Below, in pieces: positions 8,977-17,243 of a stretch of 64,000 nt of DNA. Both the position numbers and the translations under genes were made by a program. The notes below the pieces were generated by a model. The model saw only the letters and a list, made by a program, of their open reading frames with translations, searched no databases and was not told the origin of the DNA. Source of the stretch: Sphingobium bisphenolivorans (lineage in GTDB: Bacteria; Pseudomonadota; Alphaproteobacteria; Sphingomonadales; Sphingomonadaceae); assembly GCF_000412635.1 (NCBI RefSeq), contig NZ_ASTG01000010.1, forward strand, positions 124,001-188,000. Reading direction: 5' to 3'. The number at the start of each line of letters is the position of its first letter. Positions within the stretch are counted from its first letter, which is position 1.

Positions 8977-9555
8977 ATGAGCGACGATCCCGATAAAGCC
9001 ACATTGCGCGCCGCTGCCCGACAGCGGCGGCGGGCGTTCGTCGCCTCGCTCGATCCGCTCGCCCACCGGCTGGCTTTCAAGATGATTCCCTCTCCCCTCG
9101 CCCGGCGGCTTTCGGGCGCACGGACGGTGGCGCTTTATATGGGGCTGGACGATGAAGCGCCAGCCCAGCGGCTCGCCCCACAGTTGCAGGCGATGGGCCT
9201 GACGCTTGCCCTGCCGCGGGTGATCGACCGGCTGGGGAGCATGGATTTCCTGACGTGGAGCCCGGACGACCAGCTTTTCCCGGGCCTGTTCGGCACCAGC
9301 CATCCCGAGCCGACGGGCGACCCGGTGGTGCCCGACGTCATCATCGCGCCGCTGGTGGGGTTCGACCGGGCGATGAACCGGCTGGGGCAAGGCGGCGGCT
9401 ATTATGACCGGGTCTTCGCGCGCTATCCCGACGCGTTGCGCATCGGTATTGCCTGGTCGGTGCAGGAGCATGAAGCGGTGCCTGCCGATCCTTGGGACCT
9501 GCCGCTGCACATCATCCTGACCGAGATCGAGCTGATAGAAGGAGACGGGATGTGA
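8977..9555 (+). CDS. fthC: 5-formyltetrahydrofolate cyclo-ligase
   Basis: A 192-residue enzyme that converts 5-formyl-THF to 5,10-methenyl-THF using ATP, clearing a folate that inhibits one-carbon enzymes. Family marks are an N-terminal basic helix (LRAAARQRRRAF), VALYMGLDDEA, ALPRVIDRLGSMDFLTW, PDVIIAPLVGFDRAMNRLGQGGGYYDRVFA (the conserved glycine-rich ATP/folate site) and IGIAWSVQEHEAVPADPWDLPLH. The gene directly follows the 6S RNA, as in many bacteria. Its stop codon overlaps the GTG start of the next small membrane gene. Confidence 0.92.
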   Translation: MSDDPDKATLRAAARQRRRAFVASLDPLAHRLAFKMIPSPLARRLSGARTVALYMGLDDEAPAQRLAPQLQAMGLTLALPRVIDRLGSMDFLTWSPDDQLFPGLFGTSHPEPTGDPVVPDVIIAPLVGFDRAMNRLGQGGGYYDRVFARYPDALRIGIAWSVQEHEAVPADPWDLPLHIILTEIELIEGDGM

Positions 9556-9794
9556 GCATCGATCCCCGCCACAGTTATACGCCGAGTTGGCGCAAGCCCG
9601 TGGGCATGTTCATCATCCTGGCGCTGATCGCGCTCTGGGCAGTGATGGTGGGGAGCCTCTCGGCGCTGATCGGGCGATTGCCGATGCTGGCGCAGGTACC
9701 GGTCTATGTGTTTTTGGGCGTGGTGTGGATCTGGGTGCTGCCGTTGAAGCGACTGATGTCGTGGATGGAAACGGGGCGCTGGCGGAGTTTTTGA
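9552..9794 (+). CDS. DUF2842 family membrane protein
   Basis: An 80-residue protein with two predicted membrane segments (MFIILALIALWAVMVGSLSAL and VPVYVFLGVVWIWVLPL). It ends in the short conserved tail LKRLMSWMETGRW. It matches the alphaproteobacterial DUF2842 family, whose function is unknown. The start is taken as GTG at 9552, which overlaps the fthC stop in an ATGTGA junction; this gives the family N-terminus SIDPRHSYTPSWRKP. It is cotranscribed with fthC by position. Confidence 0.8.
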   Translation: MSIDPRHSYTPSWRKPVGMFIILALIALWAVMVGSLSALIGRLPMLAQVPVYVFLGVVWIWVLPLKRLMSWMETGRWRSF

Positions 9795-9833
9795 GGTGGA
9801 ATGGGTGGAGACGGCGCTCCCGGCTTGAACGAC

Positions 9834-9858
9834 GTCATCCCGGCGAAGGCGGGGGATC
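9834..9858. repeat. Half copy of the GTCATCCC dispersed repeat
   Basis: GTCATCCCGGCGAAGGCGGG plus five bases resembles one arm of the repeat at 2521-2609. A convincing second arm is not seen nearby, so this looks like a decayed or single-arm copy. It lies in the 165-bp gap between DUF2842 and the tRNA-Asp genes, which is otherwise featureless. Confidence 0.5.
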
Positions 9859-9959
9859 GATCACCCAGCGGAGGGAGCCGCGATTCTCGGATCGCGAGCG
9901 CTATTCCACTTGGCGCAGCGCCGGCATGGAGCCACGTCATCATTCTATCATGAAGGAAA

Positions 9960-10036
<77 letters not shown>

Positions 10037-10114
10037 GCAGGGCGGCATCATGGCGTGACCTGAAACAAGCCACCAGACGATGCTGATCTGGGATACCTTC
10101 CACTTCAGGAGAAA

Positions 10115-10191
<77 letters not shown>

Positions 10192-10207
10192 GTTCGGTGT
10201 GGGCGGG

Positions 10208-10236
10208 CATCTATGCGGGCCTGCCCCTGCTGTCAA
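10208..10236 (-). promoter_or_regulatory. Sigma-70-type promoter for the tRNA-Asp pair
   Basis: On the minus strand there is a perfect -35 TTGACA (10236-10231), a 17-base spacer and a -10 TAGATG (10213-10208). The predicted start is near 10201, close to the 5' end of the first tRNA. The -35 box overlaps the stop codon of the upstream permease gene. Confidence 0.7.
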
Positions 10237-11387
10237 CTCTCCGTAACATCGCTTTCCTGTCTTTCGTCATTTTCTTTCCGCGGAGTCACGGTGAGCGTGC
10301 CGCGCTCGAACAGGAAACCCGCAATATCGGGGGTTCCCGCCGCCGCCACGACGGTCTGGATGATGATCAGCAGCGGTACGCCGAGCAGCGCACCGAGCGT
10401 TCCCCATACCCAGCCCCAGAAGGTCAGCGACACCAGAATCAGCAGCGGGTTCATGGTGAGGCGCCGGCCCAGGATCGTGGGGGTCACGAAGTTCGCCTCG
10501 ACCAGATGGAAGCCGACCTGCAACGCGGCAGGCAACAGCGCCCTCCACACATCGTCAAACACCATGAGGCCGCCCAGCGCCAGCAGCACCGCCGCCAGCA
10601 TCGGCCCGAAATAGGGCACGAAATTCAGCAGCGCTACGATGCCGCCCCACATGAGCGGCGAGGGCATGTCGATCAGCCAGAGCGCCAGCGCCACCGCCAT
10701 GCCAAGACACAGGTTGATCGTGGCGATCGTCAGCACATAGGCGGAGGTCGCGTCGACCACATTCTGGATGACGCGCGCGACCGCCATTGCGCCGTCGAAG
10801 CTGCCGCGACTGTTGATCGTGCGCCGCCGCAGCCGGGTCCAGCCGGCGAGAAAGAAATAGATGATGAGCAGCGCGAACACCATCTGGATGATGGCCGAGG
10901 GCGCGGATGTTGCGGCGAATTGCAGCAGCGAACGGGGCGCCTCTACGGCGGCGGTCTGTGCCGCGGCGACGGGGCCGCTCGCCAGCATCTGCACGGTTTC
11001 GTCGACGAAGCGCTGAAGCTGCGAATAAAAGTCGATGATCGGCGCAAGGTTGGTCTGGATCTGCGGCAGGCGCTCGGGCAGCACGCGGAACCAGTCAGCC
11101 GCAGGCACGACGATCAGCACGAGCGCGGTGTTCGCGACCAGCAGGAAGACGACCACCGCCAGCAAGGCCGCGAGCGAGGACGGCACGCGCCGCCGCTCCA
11201 TCCATTCGAGCAGCGGAACCAGCGCGATGGCGATCACCAGCGCAGCGGTCAGCGGCAGGAAGAATTCGGCCCCCGCCCGCAACGCGAAGGGCAAGGCCAG
11301 TAACAAGCCGATCCCGGATGTGAGCGCGATGGAGGCCAGCAGGCGATCGCGCCGGCGGATGATTTCCTGTTCTTCCTGGGGTGTCAC
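10233..11387 (-). CDS. AI-2E family transporter (PerM-like permease)
   Basis: A polytopic inner-membrane protein of about 384 residues. It has a double hydrophobic hairpin at the N-terminus (LLASIALTSGIGLLLALPF, FFLPLTAALVIAIALVPLL), a central soluble stretch, and a hydrophobic C-terminal half. That half contains the family motifs FLAGWTRLRRR, PSPLMWGGIVALLNFVPYFGP and GWVWGTLGALLGVPLLIII. Members export diverse small molecules or Na+/H+; the AI-2 name should not be read as proven substrate. I prefer the GTG at 11387 (preceded by AGGTCGGAC); an ATG at 11453 would add 22 polar residues and has no good Shine-Dalgarno sequence. The tRNA-Asp promoter overlaps its 3' end. Confidence 0.85.
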   Translation of the reverse strand: MTPQEEQEIIRRRDRLLASIALTSGIGLLLALPFALRAGAEFFLPLTAALVIAIALVPLLEWMERRRVPSSLAALLAVVVFLLVANTALVLIVVPAADWFRVLPERLPQIQTNLAPIIDFYSQLQRFVDETVQMLASGPVAAAQTAAVEAPRSLLQFAATSAPSAIIQMVFALLIIYFFLAGWTRLRRRTINSRGSFDGAMAVARVIQNVVDATSAYVLTIATINLCLGMAVALALWLIDMPSPLMWGGIVALLNFVPYFGPMLAAVLLALGGLMVFDDVWRALLPAALQVGFHLVEANFVTPTILGRRLTMNPLLILVSLTFWGWVWGTLGALLGVPLLIIIQTVVAAAGTPDIAGFLFERGTLTVTPRKENDERQESDVTES

Positions 11388-11539
11388 GTCCGACCTGTTC
11401 CTGCGCGCCTGGGCTATCCTGTGCACGTGGCGCCCGAACCCGTCAATTTCCATTCGCTTGTGGCCAATATGGAAAAGCCCGCCTTAACCAAATCTTCGCC
11501 CTTCCCCTTCATGCTCAACGCCAAAGGGGGAAATGGCGC

Positions 11540-12001
11540 ATGAGGTTCGGATATTGGCTCGGCGTGAGCCTGTTTCTGACGACGCCGGCAATGGCGCAGC
11601 AGGACATCCGCCTGTCGCGGCAAATGTTCGTCGAGCGGGTCGCGACAGACATCAACGGGCGCGAGCGCCGCATTCTCACCAGCGCAGAGCGTCCGCAGCC
11701 CGGCGACCAACTGGTCTTCGTCGTCAACTGGCGCAATCAGGGTAGCCAGCCGTTGCACGGTGTCGCGGTGACGGACCCGGTGCCGCGTGGCACGTCGCTC
11801 TCGCTCGCCGATCCGATGATGCAGGTGTCGGTGGATGGCGGACAGCGCTGGGGCCGGCTCGAGGAATTATGGCTGCCTACGCCGCTCGGCGGCACCCGAC
11901 GCGCCACTTCGCGTGACGTCACCCATGTTCGCTGGACGATGCCCGCCCGGATTTCGCCCGGTGAGCGCGGCCGGCTCAGCTATCGCGCCATCATGCGCTG
12001 A
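11540..12001 (+). CDS. Secreted DUF11-like repeat-domain protein
   Basis: A 153-residue protein with a signal peptide (MRFGYWLGVSLFLTTPAMA, cleavage likely before QQD). The mature part resembles a single DUF11/conserved-repeat beta-sandwich: QPGDQLVFVVNWRNQGSQPLHGVAVTDPVPRGTSL and a closing VRWTMPARISPGERGRLSYRA. Such domains usually occur in tandem in large cell-surface proteins; here there is only one, so it may be a small periplasmic or cell-surface protein. AAAGGGGG about 11 bases upstream supports this ATG. It is convergent with the bkd operon. Function unknown. Confidence 0.7.
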   Translation: MRFGYWLGVSLFLTTPAMAQQDIRLSRQMFVERVATDINGRERRILTSAERPQPGDQLVFVVNWRNQGSQPLHGVAVTDPVPRGTSLSLADPMMQVSVDGGQRWGRLEELWLPTPLGGTRRATSRDVTHVRWTMPARISPGERGRLSYRAIMR

Positions 12002-12007
12002 CGCCGC

Positions 12008-13312
12008 TTAGTCCGCGAACAGCAGCACCGGCGTTTCGAGCAGCTTCTTCACCGCCTGTACGAAGCTGGCCGCGTCCCAGCCGTCGACCACGCGATGGTC
12101 GCAGCTGATCGACAGGTTCATGAGCTTTGCAGCCACCACTTCCTTGCCCCGGAAGACCGGCCGCTCGATGATGCGGTTCGGGCCGATGATTGCCACTTCC
12201 GGCCGGTTGATGACCGGCGTGGTCGCGATGCCGCCAAGCGGCCCCAGCGACGTCAGCGTGAGGGTAGAGCCGGACAGTTCCGCCGTTTTCGCCTTGCCGG
12301 AGCGGGCGGCATCCGCAAGCCGGGTGATCTCCGCCGAGAGCTGCCAGATATTGCGGTCCTGCGCGTCCCGGATGACCGGCACCATGAGGCCCCCGTCCGT
12401 CTGCGTCGCGATGCCCATATGGACCGCGCCATGGCGCGTTACCACGCCCGCCTCGTCATCATAGCGCGCGTTCAGCATCGGAAAGTCCGGCAGCGCGCGG
12501 CAGATGGCGACGATCAGCAGCGGCAGCAGGGTAAGCTTGGGCTTGTCGCCGCGGTGGGCGTTCAGTTGCGCGCGCGTTTCCTCCAGGGCGGTAACATCGA
12601 TTTCCTCGACATAGGAGAAATGCGGAATGGCACGCTTGGATGCGGCCATGTTTTCGGCGATGCGGCGGCGCAGGCCGATGACCTTCACCTCCTCATCCGG
12701 GCGTCTGACGGAGCGCCCTGCGGGACTGTAGCCCTGTCCCGTCCCATAAAGCAGGAAGGCGTCGAGATCGGCATGCCGGATATGGTCGCCGCTGGGCTTA
12801 ACTTGCGCGAGGTCGATGCCGAGTTCCCTGGCGCGCGCGCGGACAGCGGGCGATGCGAGGATGGGGGTAGCCCTGTCCACCTTCTCCCCGTTCGAGCCGA
12901 GCGAAGTCGAAGCCCCGTGCTGAGCCGCAGGCGATGCTGCCTCGCTATCGGCTCGGCCCGGCCGTTGACCTTCGGTCGCCTGCTGCCCGACAAGCTCGGG
13001 GGGAACGGAGGTGGACTCTTCAACCTCGCCCATGGATGAGTTATCGGGCGGAGCAGCTTCTTCCCCCACCGCCTCCATCTCGATCTCCACCAGCATCGAG
13101 CCGATCGCCACCTGCTGTCCCGGCTCCCCCGCCAGCCGCATGACGGTGCCCGAAACGGGGCTCTCCATTTCAACGGTCGCCTTGTCGGTCATCATGTCGG
13201 CGATCGGCTGGTCCTCCTCGACCCGGTCGCCGACCTTGACGTGCCAGCCGACGATTTCCGCTTCGGAAATGCCTTCGCCGATGTCGGGCAGCTTGAACGT
13301 GAAAAGTGCCAT
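12008..13312 (-). CDS. bkdB: Dihydrolipoyl acyltransferase, E2 of a branched-chain 2-oxoacid dehydrogenase
   Basis: A 434-residue E2 that accepts an acyl group on lipoyl-lysine and passes it to CoA. Domain order: lipoyl domain at about 1-80 with the lipoylation site MTDKATVEMESPVSG (Lys44); a long linker at 85-148; the E1/E3-binding domain at about 150-185 (ASPAVRARARELGID...GDHIRHADLDAFL); and the catalytic domain from about 215, ending in the active-site motif SISCDHRVVDGWDAASF. The start is the ATG at 13312; a further upstream ATG adds a non-family stretch. Residues 102-143 of the linker are encoded by a dispersed inverted repeat (separate entry). It lies five bases downstream of the E1 beta gene. 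The split E1 alpha/beta and single lipoyl domain favour the branched-chain complex over pyruvate dehydrogenase. No E3 gene is in the window. Confidence 0.88.
   Translation of the reverse strand: MALFTFKLPDIGEGISEAEIVGWHVKVGDRVEEDQPIADMMTDKATVEMESPVSGTVMRLAGEPGQQVAIGSMLVEIEMEAVGEEAAPPDNSSMGEVEESTSVPPELVGQQATEGQRPGRADSEAASPAAQHGASTSLGSNGEKVDRATPILASPAVRARARELGIDLAQVKPSGDHIRHADLDAFLLYGTGQGYSPAGRSVRRPDEEVKVIGLRRRIAENMAASKRAIPHFSYVEEIDVTALEETRAQLNAHRGDKPKLTLLPLLIVAICRALPDFPMLNARYDDEAGVVTRHGAVHMGIATQTDGGLMVPVIRDAQDRNIWQLSAEITRLADAARSGKAKTAELSGSTLTLTSLGPLGGIATTPVINRPEVAIIGPNRIIERPVFRGKEVVAAKLMNLSISCDHRVVDGWDAASFVQAVKKLLETPVLLFAD
12888..13008. repeat. Dispersed inverted repeat inside the E2 linker coding sequence
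   Basis: This 121-bp stretch begins CCGTTCGAGCCGAGCGAAGT and ends GACAAGCTCGGGGGGAACGG, so its ends are near inverted copies. They match the style of the intergenic elements at 4925-5026 and 41178-41206 (GTTCGAG.., AAGCTCG). It stays in frame with bkdB and encodes a polar Gln/Gly/Ser/Ala-rich peptide between the lipoyl and E1/E3-binding domains. Confidence 0.65.
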
Positions 13313-13317
13313 GCCCT

Positions 13318-14367
13318 TCAGTCCCTCATGATCTTCTTGATCGCCTCGCCGATGCGCACCGGGCCGGGAAAATAGGCCCATTCCAGACTATGCGGATAAG
13401 GCGTGTCGAAGCCGGTGACGCGCTCGATCGGCGCTTCGAGATGGTAGAAGCAGCGCTCCTGCACCAGCGCCAGAAGTTCCGCGCCAAAGCCGCTGGTCCG
13501 CGTCGCCTCATGCACGATCAGGCAGCGGCCGGTCTTCTTGACCGACCGCTCGATCGCATCGATGTCGAGCGGCACCAGCGTGCGCAGGTCCAATATCTCC
13601 GCGTCGATGGCCAGTTCGGCGGTGGTATTTTCAACGACATGCACCATCGTGCCGTAGCAGAGGATGGTGAGCGCCTCCCCGGCCCGCGCCACCCGCGCCG
13701 CTCCCAGCGGCACGCGATAATAGCCCGCCGGCACCTGCGCCTGCGGATGGCCGGCCCAGCTTCTGGCGGGCGTGTCGTAATGGCCGTCGAACGGGCCGTT
13801 ATAGATGCGCTTGGGCTCGAAGAAGATCACCGGATCATTATCCTCGATCGCCGCGATCAGCAGGCCCTTGGCGTCATAGGGGGTCGAAGGGATCACCGTC
13901 TTGACGCCGGAGACATGGGTGAAGATGCCCTCGGGCGACTGGCTGTGCGTCTGCCCGCCGAAGATGCCGCCACCAAAGGGAGAGCGAACGGTGAGCGGCG
14001 CGATATATTCGCCGGCCGACCGGTATCGCAGCCGCGCTGCTTCGGACACCAGCTGATCGAGCGCGGGGTAGATATAGTCGGCGAACTGAATTTCCGGGAC
14101 GGGCCGCAACCCATAGGCGCCCATCCCCACTGCCACGCCGATGATGCCGCATTCGGTGATCGGCGTGTCGAACACGCGGTTCTTGCCATATTTCTGCTGG
14201 AGCCCTGCGGTCGCGCGGAAGACGCCGCCGAAGAAGCCGACATCCTCCCCCATGACCACCACGTCGGGATCGCGCTCCATCATCACGTCGAGCGCGCTGT
14301 TGATCGCCTGGATCATGTTCATCTGCTGAGTATCGATGGCCGCTTCCTGTCTGGACGTCTCGTTCAC
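13318..14367 (-). CDS. bkdA2: Branched-chain 2-oxoacid dehydrogenase E1, beta subunit
   Basis: About 349 residues. The beta subunit forms the alpha2beta2 E1 heterotetramer and contributes to the thiamine diphosphate site. Family segments are MIQAINSALDVMMERDPDVVVMGEDVGFFGGVF, RVFDTPITECGIIGVAVGMGAYGLRPVPEIQFADYIYPALDQLVSEAARLRYRS, PFGGGIFGGQTHSQSPEG, VIPSTPYDAKGLL, and EAPIERVTGFDTPYP near the C-terminus. I prefer GTG at 14367, whose GTGA overlaps the E1 alpha stop and which has GGAAGG upstream; an in-frame ATG at 14385 is the alternative. E2 follows after five bases. Confidence 0.9.
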   Translation of the reverse strand: MNETSRQEAAIDTQQMNMIQAINSALDVMMERDPDVVVMGEDVGFFGGVFRATAGLQQKYGKNRVFDTPITECGIIGVAVGMGAYGLRPVPEIQFADYIYPALDQLVSEAARLRYRSAGEYIAPLTVRSPFGGGIFGGQTHSQSPEGIFTHVSGVKTVIPSTPYDAKGLLIAAIEDNDPVIFFEPKRIYNGPFDGHYDTPARSWAGHPQAQVPAGYYRVPLGAARVARAGEALTILCYGTMVHVVENTTAELAIDAEILDLRTLVPLDIDAIERSVKKTGRCLIVHEATRTSGFGAELLALVQERCFYHLEAPIERVTGFDTPYPHSLEWAYFPGPVRIGEAIKKIMRD

Positions 14368-15659
14368 AGCCCGGCCGCCTTCCATTCGTCCAGCATCTTC
14401 TGCTGCTGTTCCTTGAGGTGCCAGGGCATTTCTTCGAACACATCCTGGAACATGGTTTCCATGGGGTGGTGCAGGCCATGGCCGAGGATGCCGTTCTTCT
14501 CCGCCGCCCGCGCGGCGTCGCGGACCGTCTCGGCCAGTTCCTTGTCCATCGCGGCGTGGCGTTCCTCGTCCCAGATGCCGAGGCGGATGCAGTGCTGCTT
14601 GAGCCGGGCGATCGGGTCGCCGAGCGGCCAGTGGCTCGCCTCATCGGCGGAGCGATAGGCGATGGGATCGTCGGACGTGCTGTGCCCCTCGACCCTGTAG
14701 GTGAAATGCTCGATCAGGGTGGGGCCGCCATTGGCCCGCGCCCGGTCAGCGGCCCAGCGTGTCGCTGCATAGACGGCCAGCGCGTCATTGCCATCCACCC
14801 GGAGGCCGGCAATGCCATAGCCGATCGCCCGCGCGGCGAAGGTCGTGGCCTCGGCTCCGGCAAAGCCTGAAAAGCTGCTGATAGCCCATTGATTATTGAC
14901 GATGTTCATGATGACCGGCGCGCGGTAGACGCTGGCGAAGGTGCAGGCCGAATGGAAGTCGCCCTCCGCCGTCGAACCTTCCCCGCACCAGGTCGCCGCG
15001 ATGCGGCTGTCGCCCCGCGCGGCGCTCGCCATGGCCCAGCCGACCGCCTGCGGATATTGCGTGGTAAGGTTGCCGGAGATCGAGAAAAAACTCGCCTCCC
15101 GCGCCGAATACATGATCGGCAGCTGACGCCCCTTCAGCCGGTCGCCCTTGTTCGAGTAGATCTGGTTCATCATGTCGATGAGCGGCCAGTCGCGGGCGAT
15201 CAATATACCCTGCTGCCGGTAACTGGGAAAACACATATCGTCCCGCGCCAGGGCGAGCGCCGCGCCGATCGATACCGCCTCCTCCCCCGTCGACTTCATG
15301 TAGAAGCTGGTCTTGCCCTGCCGCTGGGCGCGGAACATGCGCGCGTCGAACGCGCGGGTCAGCGCCATGGAACGCAGCATCTTCAGCAGCGTCTCGGGCG
15401 GCAGCTTCGGGTCCCAAGGGCCGACCGCCTGCCCGTCTTCATCCAGCACGCGGACGAGGCCATAGGCAAGTTCGCGAAAGCTTTCCGCTGCCGCCGCCTC
15501 ATCAGGACGGGGCATGGCGCCAGCGGGAGGAATGGCGAAATCGCTGAAATCGGCATGGTCGCCCGGGCGAAATCTCGGCTCTGGCACATGCAGCCGCAGC
15601 GGCGGGAGATTGCGCCCCGGCTGATCCTTTCCAGCGTCGGCAACGGGCCGGTCGCTCAT
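14364..15659 (-). CDS. bkdA1: Branched-chain 2-oxoacid dehydrogenase E1, alpha subunit
   Basis: A 431-residue subunit carrying the ThDP/Mg2+ motif (GEGSTAEGDFHSACTFASVYRAPVIMNIVNNQWAIS). E1 decarboxylates branched-chain 2-oxoacids and acylates the lipoyl group of E2. Other family parts are MLRSMALTRAFDARMFRAQRQGKTSFYMKSTGEEA, MCFPSYRQQGILIARDWPL and the phosphorylation-loop region YRVEGHSTSDDPIAYR. The bacterial-type N-terminal extension (LRLHVPEPRFRPGDHADFS) is typical of bkd rather than pdh E1 alpha. The ATG at 15659 has AAGAGGAGG upstream. It is the first gene of a tightly packed three-gene operon. Confidence 0.9.
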   Translation of the reverse strand: MSDRPVADAGKDQPGRNLPPLRLHVPEPRFRPGDHADFSDFAIPPAGAMPRPDEAAAAESFRELAYGLVRVLDEDGQAVGPWDPKLPPETLLKMLRSMALTRAFDARMFRAQRQGKTSFYMKSTGEEAVSIGAALALARDDMCFPSYRQQGILIARDWPLIDMMNQIYSNKGDRLKGRQLPIMYSAREASFFSISGNLTTQYPQAVGWAMASAARGDSRIAATWCGEGSTAEGDFHSACTFASVYRAPVIMNIVNNQWAISSFSGFAGAEATTFAARAIGYGIAGLRVDGNDALAVYAATRWAADRARANGGPTLIEHFTYRVEGHSTSDDPIAYRSADEASHWPLGDPIARLKQHCIRLGIWDEERHAAMDKELAETVRDAARAAEKNGILGHGLHHPMETMFQDVFEEMPWHLKEQQQKMLDEWKAAGL

Positions 15660-15676
15660 CCTGCCTCCTCTTGTGC

Positions 15677-15732
15677 ATTGCAATATTATTGCTCTAAGCA
15701 ATTATTATATTACAACGCCGCTTGGAGGCAAG
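15677..15732 (-). promoter_or_regulatory. Promoter and operator-like dyads of the bkd operon
   Basis: An AT-rich island in GC-rich surroundings. On the minus strand TATAAT at 15709-15704 lies 16 bases after TTGCCT (15731-15726), a plausible promoter. Just downstream of the -10 are two dyads built from the same half-site: ATTGCT-CTA-AGCAAT at 15688-15702 and ATTGCAAT at 15677-15684. Their position at the expected transcription start suggests a repressor or Lrp-type regulator site. The regulator is not identified. Confidence 0.55.
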
Positions 15733-15752
15733 CCCCGCCCGCCTGAAGTCCG

Positions 15753-16679
15753 TCAGACAGCGACCGGGGCGGAAATATGGGCCTGCGGCGCGTAATCAAC
15801 CACTTCAAAATCTTCGATCCTGTAGTCGAAAATGGATGAAGGCCGCCCTTTGATCCGCAGTTTCGGATTGCCCGACGGAATTCGGCTGATCTGCTCTTCC
15901 ACAAGATCGGCGTGGTTAAGGTAGAGATGCACGTCGCCGCCCTGCCAGACCACCTCTCCCGGCAGCAGGTCGCACTGCTGCGCCAGCATGCGGGTGATCA
16001 TGGAAAGGCCGAAAATGTTGAAGGCGAACCCCAGCCCAAGGTCGCAGCTGCGCTGGAACAACAGGCCGTTCAGACGTCCGTTCGCTACCTGAAATTGATA
16101 GGTCATGTGGCAGGGCGGCAGCGCCATTTGAGAGACTTCGGCGACGTTCCAGCCGGTGAACAGCAGGCGGCGGGAGCCCGGCGTAGTGCGGATCGCTTCC
16201 ACCAGGTCCGCAATCTGGTTGTGCCCGCGCGCGGCGCGGCGATAGAGGCCGTCGCCGACTGGCTCATAGCGCGGCCAGTTCACCCATTGCGCGCCATAGA
16301 CCGGCCCTAGATCGCCCCAGCGCCGCGCGAAGACCTCATCCTGGATGATCCGCGCCTCGAACGCGTCGCGGTCGATCGCCTCCCCGGTCGCCCTGCGGTA
16401 AGCATCGAGCGGCCAGTCGGTCCAGATATGCACCCCCTGCCGCACCAGTTCGCGGATATTGGTGTCGCCGGTCAGGAACCACAGCATTTCGCGCGCGGCG
16501 GCCTTCCAATAGACCCGCTTGGTGGTCAGCAGCGGCACGGCATCGTCCGCGAGCGAAAAGCGCATGGTCGCGCCGAGCACTGATCGGGTGCCTACGCCGG
16601 TGCGGTCCACCCGCTCGTCCCCTTCGGTCCATATGCGCCGCATCAGGTCGAGATATTGCTGCTCATAATGGGGCGTCAT
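15753..16679 (-). CDS. thyA: Thymidylate synthase
   Basis: A 308-residue ThyA that methylates dUMP to dTMP with methylene-THF. Landmarks are the N-terminal YLDLMRRIWTEGDERVDRTGVGTRSVLG, LLTTKRVYWKAAAREMLWFL, LGPVYGAQW, the active-site LPPCHM with Cys190, QRSCDLGLGFAFNI, and HLYLNHADLVEEQ near the C-terminus. It is longer than the 264-residue E. coli form. The ATG at 16679 gives the family N-terminus; an open frame continuing to 17321 runs through a tRNA and is artefactual. It is divergent from the small gene at 16846. Confidence 0.95.
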   Translation of the reverse strand: MTPHYEQQYLDLMRRIWTEGDERVDRTGVGTRSVLGATMRFSLADDAVPLLTTKRVYWKAAAREMLWFLTGDTNIRELVRQGVHIWTDWPLDAYRRATGEAIDRDAFEARIIQDEVFARRWGDLGPVYGAQWVNWPRYEPVGDGLYRRAARGHNQIADLVEAIRTTPGSRRLLFTGWNVAEVSQMALPPCHMTYQFQVANGRLNGLLFQRSCDLGLGFAFNIFGLSMITRMLAQQCDLLPGEVVWQGGDVHLYLNHADLVEEQISRIPSGNPKLRIKGRPSSIFDYRIEDFEVVDYAPQAHISAPVAV

Positions 16680-16845
16680 GGGGCCGTCCGGACTTTCATA
16701 GGTGGCGAGTCTGCCGATGCTCCATCCGCGTCTAGCGGAGGCGCGGGAAAATTTCGCTGCAAAATGGAGGAGGTTCGCCGCAGCCCGCTCCGCTTCGGAC
16801 CGGCTTGCGCGCGCCGCGGCCCATGCGCAATCGCATGATTGCGGC

Positions 16846-17145
16846 ATGACGGATACAGCGACATTGCACCTCCTGCTGCTGGATGAACAATGGCAGCCGC
16901 GCCGCCGGGTGGCGCTGGACGAAGACTGGCGCGCCACCATGGACATATTGCTGCGCTGCGACAGCTCCTGGCTCGTCATCGAACAGCGGCGCGACGAGGC
17001 GGCCGCGCCCTTGCCGCGCTCATCCGACATCCGCCTGACGCGCAGCCTTCGCCGGCGGCTGCGGCCGATGGAGATCCGCATTGCCGACCACATCATCGAA
17101 GGCGCACAAGGCCGTTTCAGCTTTCGGGAAGCGGGGCTTTTGTAG
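16846..17145 (+). CDS. Uncharacterised 99-residue protein
   Basis: The frame (MTDTATLHLLLLDEQWQPRR) encodes an Arg/Leu-rich soluble protein with no signal or membrane segment. Features are a cluster of leucines at the N-terminus, LRCDSSWLVIEQRRDEAA in the middle and RSLRRRLRPMEIRIADHII near the end. No family is recognised. An ATG at 16702 in frame would extend it back across the thyA promoter region, so the ATG at 16846 is preferred. The codon pattern is typical of the region, which supports its being real, but the evidence is modest. It lies just upstream of tRNA-Pro. Confidence 0.5.
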   Translation: MTDTATLHLLLLDEQWQPRRRVALDEDWRATMDILLRCDSSWLVIEQRRDEAAAPLPRSSDIRLTRSLRRRLRPMEIRIADHIIEGAQGRFSFREAGLL

Positions 17146-17172
17146 CGAGATGAAAAAAACCTGTTCTGCCGC

Positions 17173-17201
17173 TTGCCAGTGCGAAAAGCCGCCTCTATAG
17201 G
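17173..17201 (+). promoter_or_regulatory. Promoter of tRNA-Pro
   Basis: TTGCCA at 17173-17178 and TATAGG at 17196-17201 are separated by exactly 17 bases. The predicted start, near 17208, leaves a short leader before the tRNA at 17244. Confidence 0.6.
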
Positions 17202-17243
17202 CTGCGGCCTGCCCAGCGGGACCCTAGCGGAACCGCCGACGGT

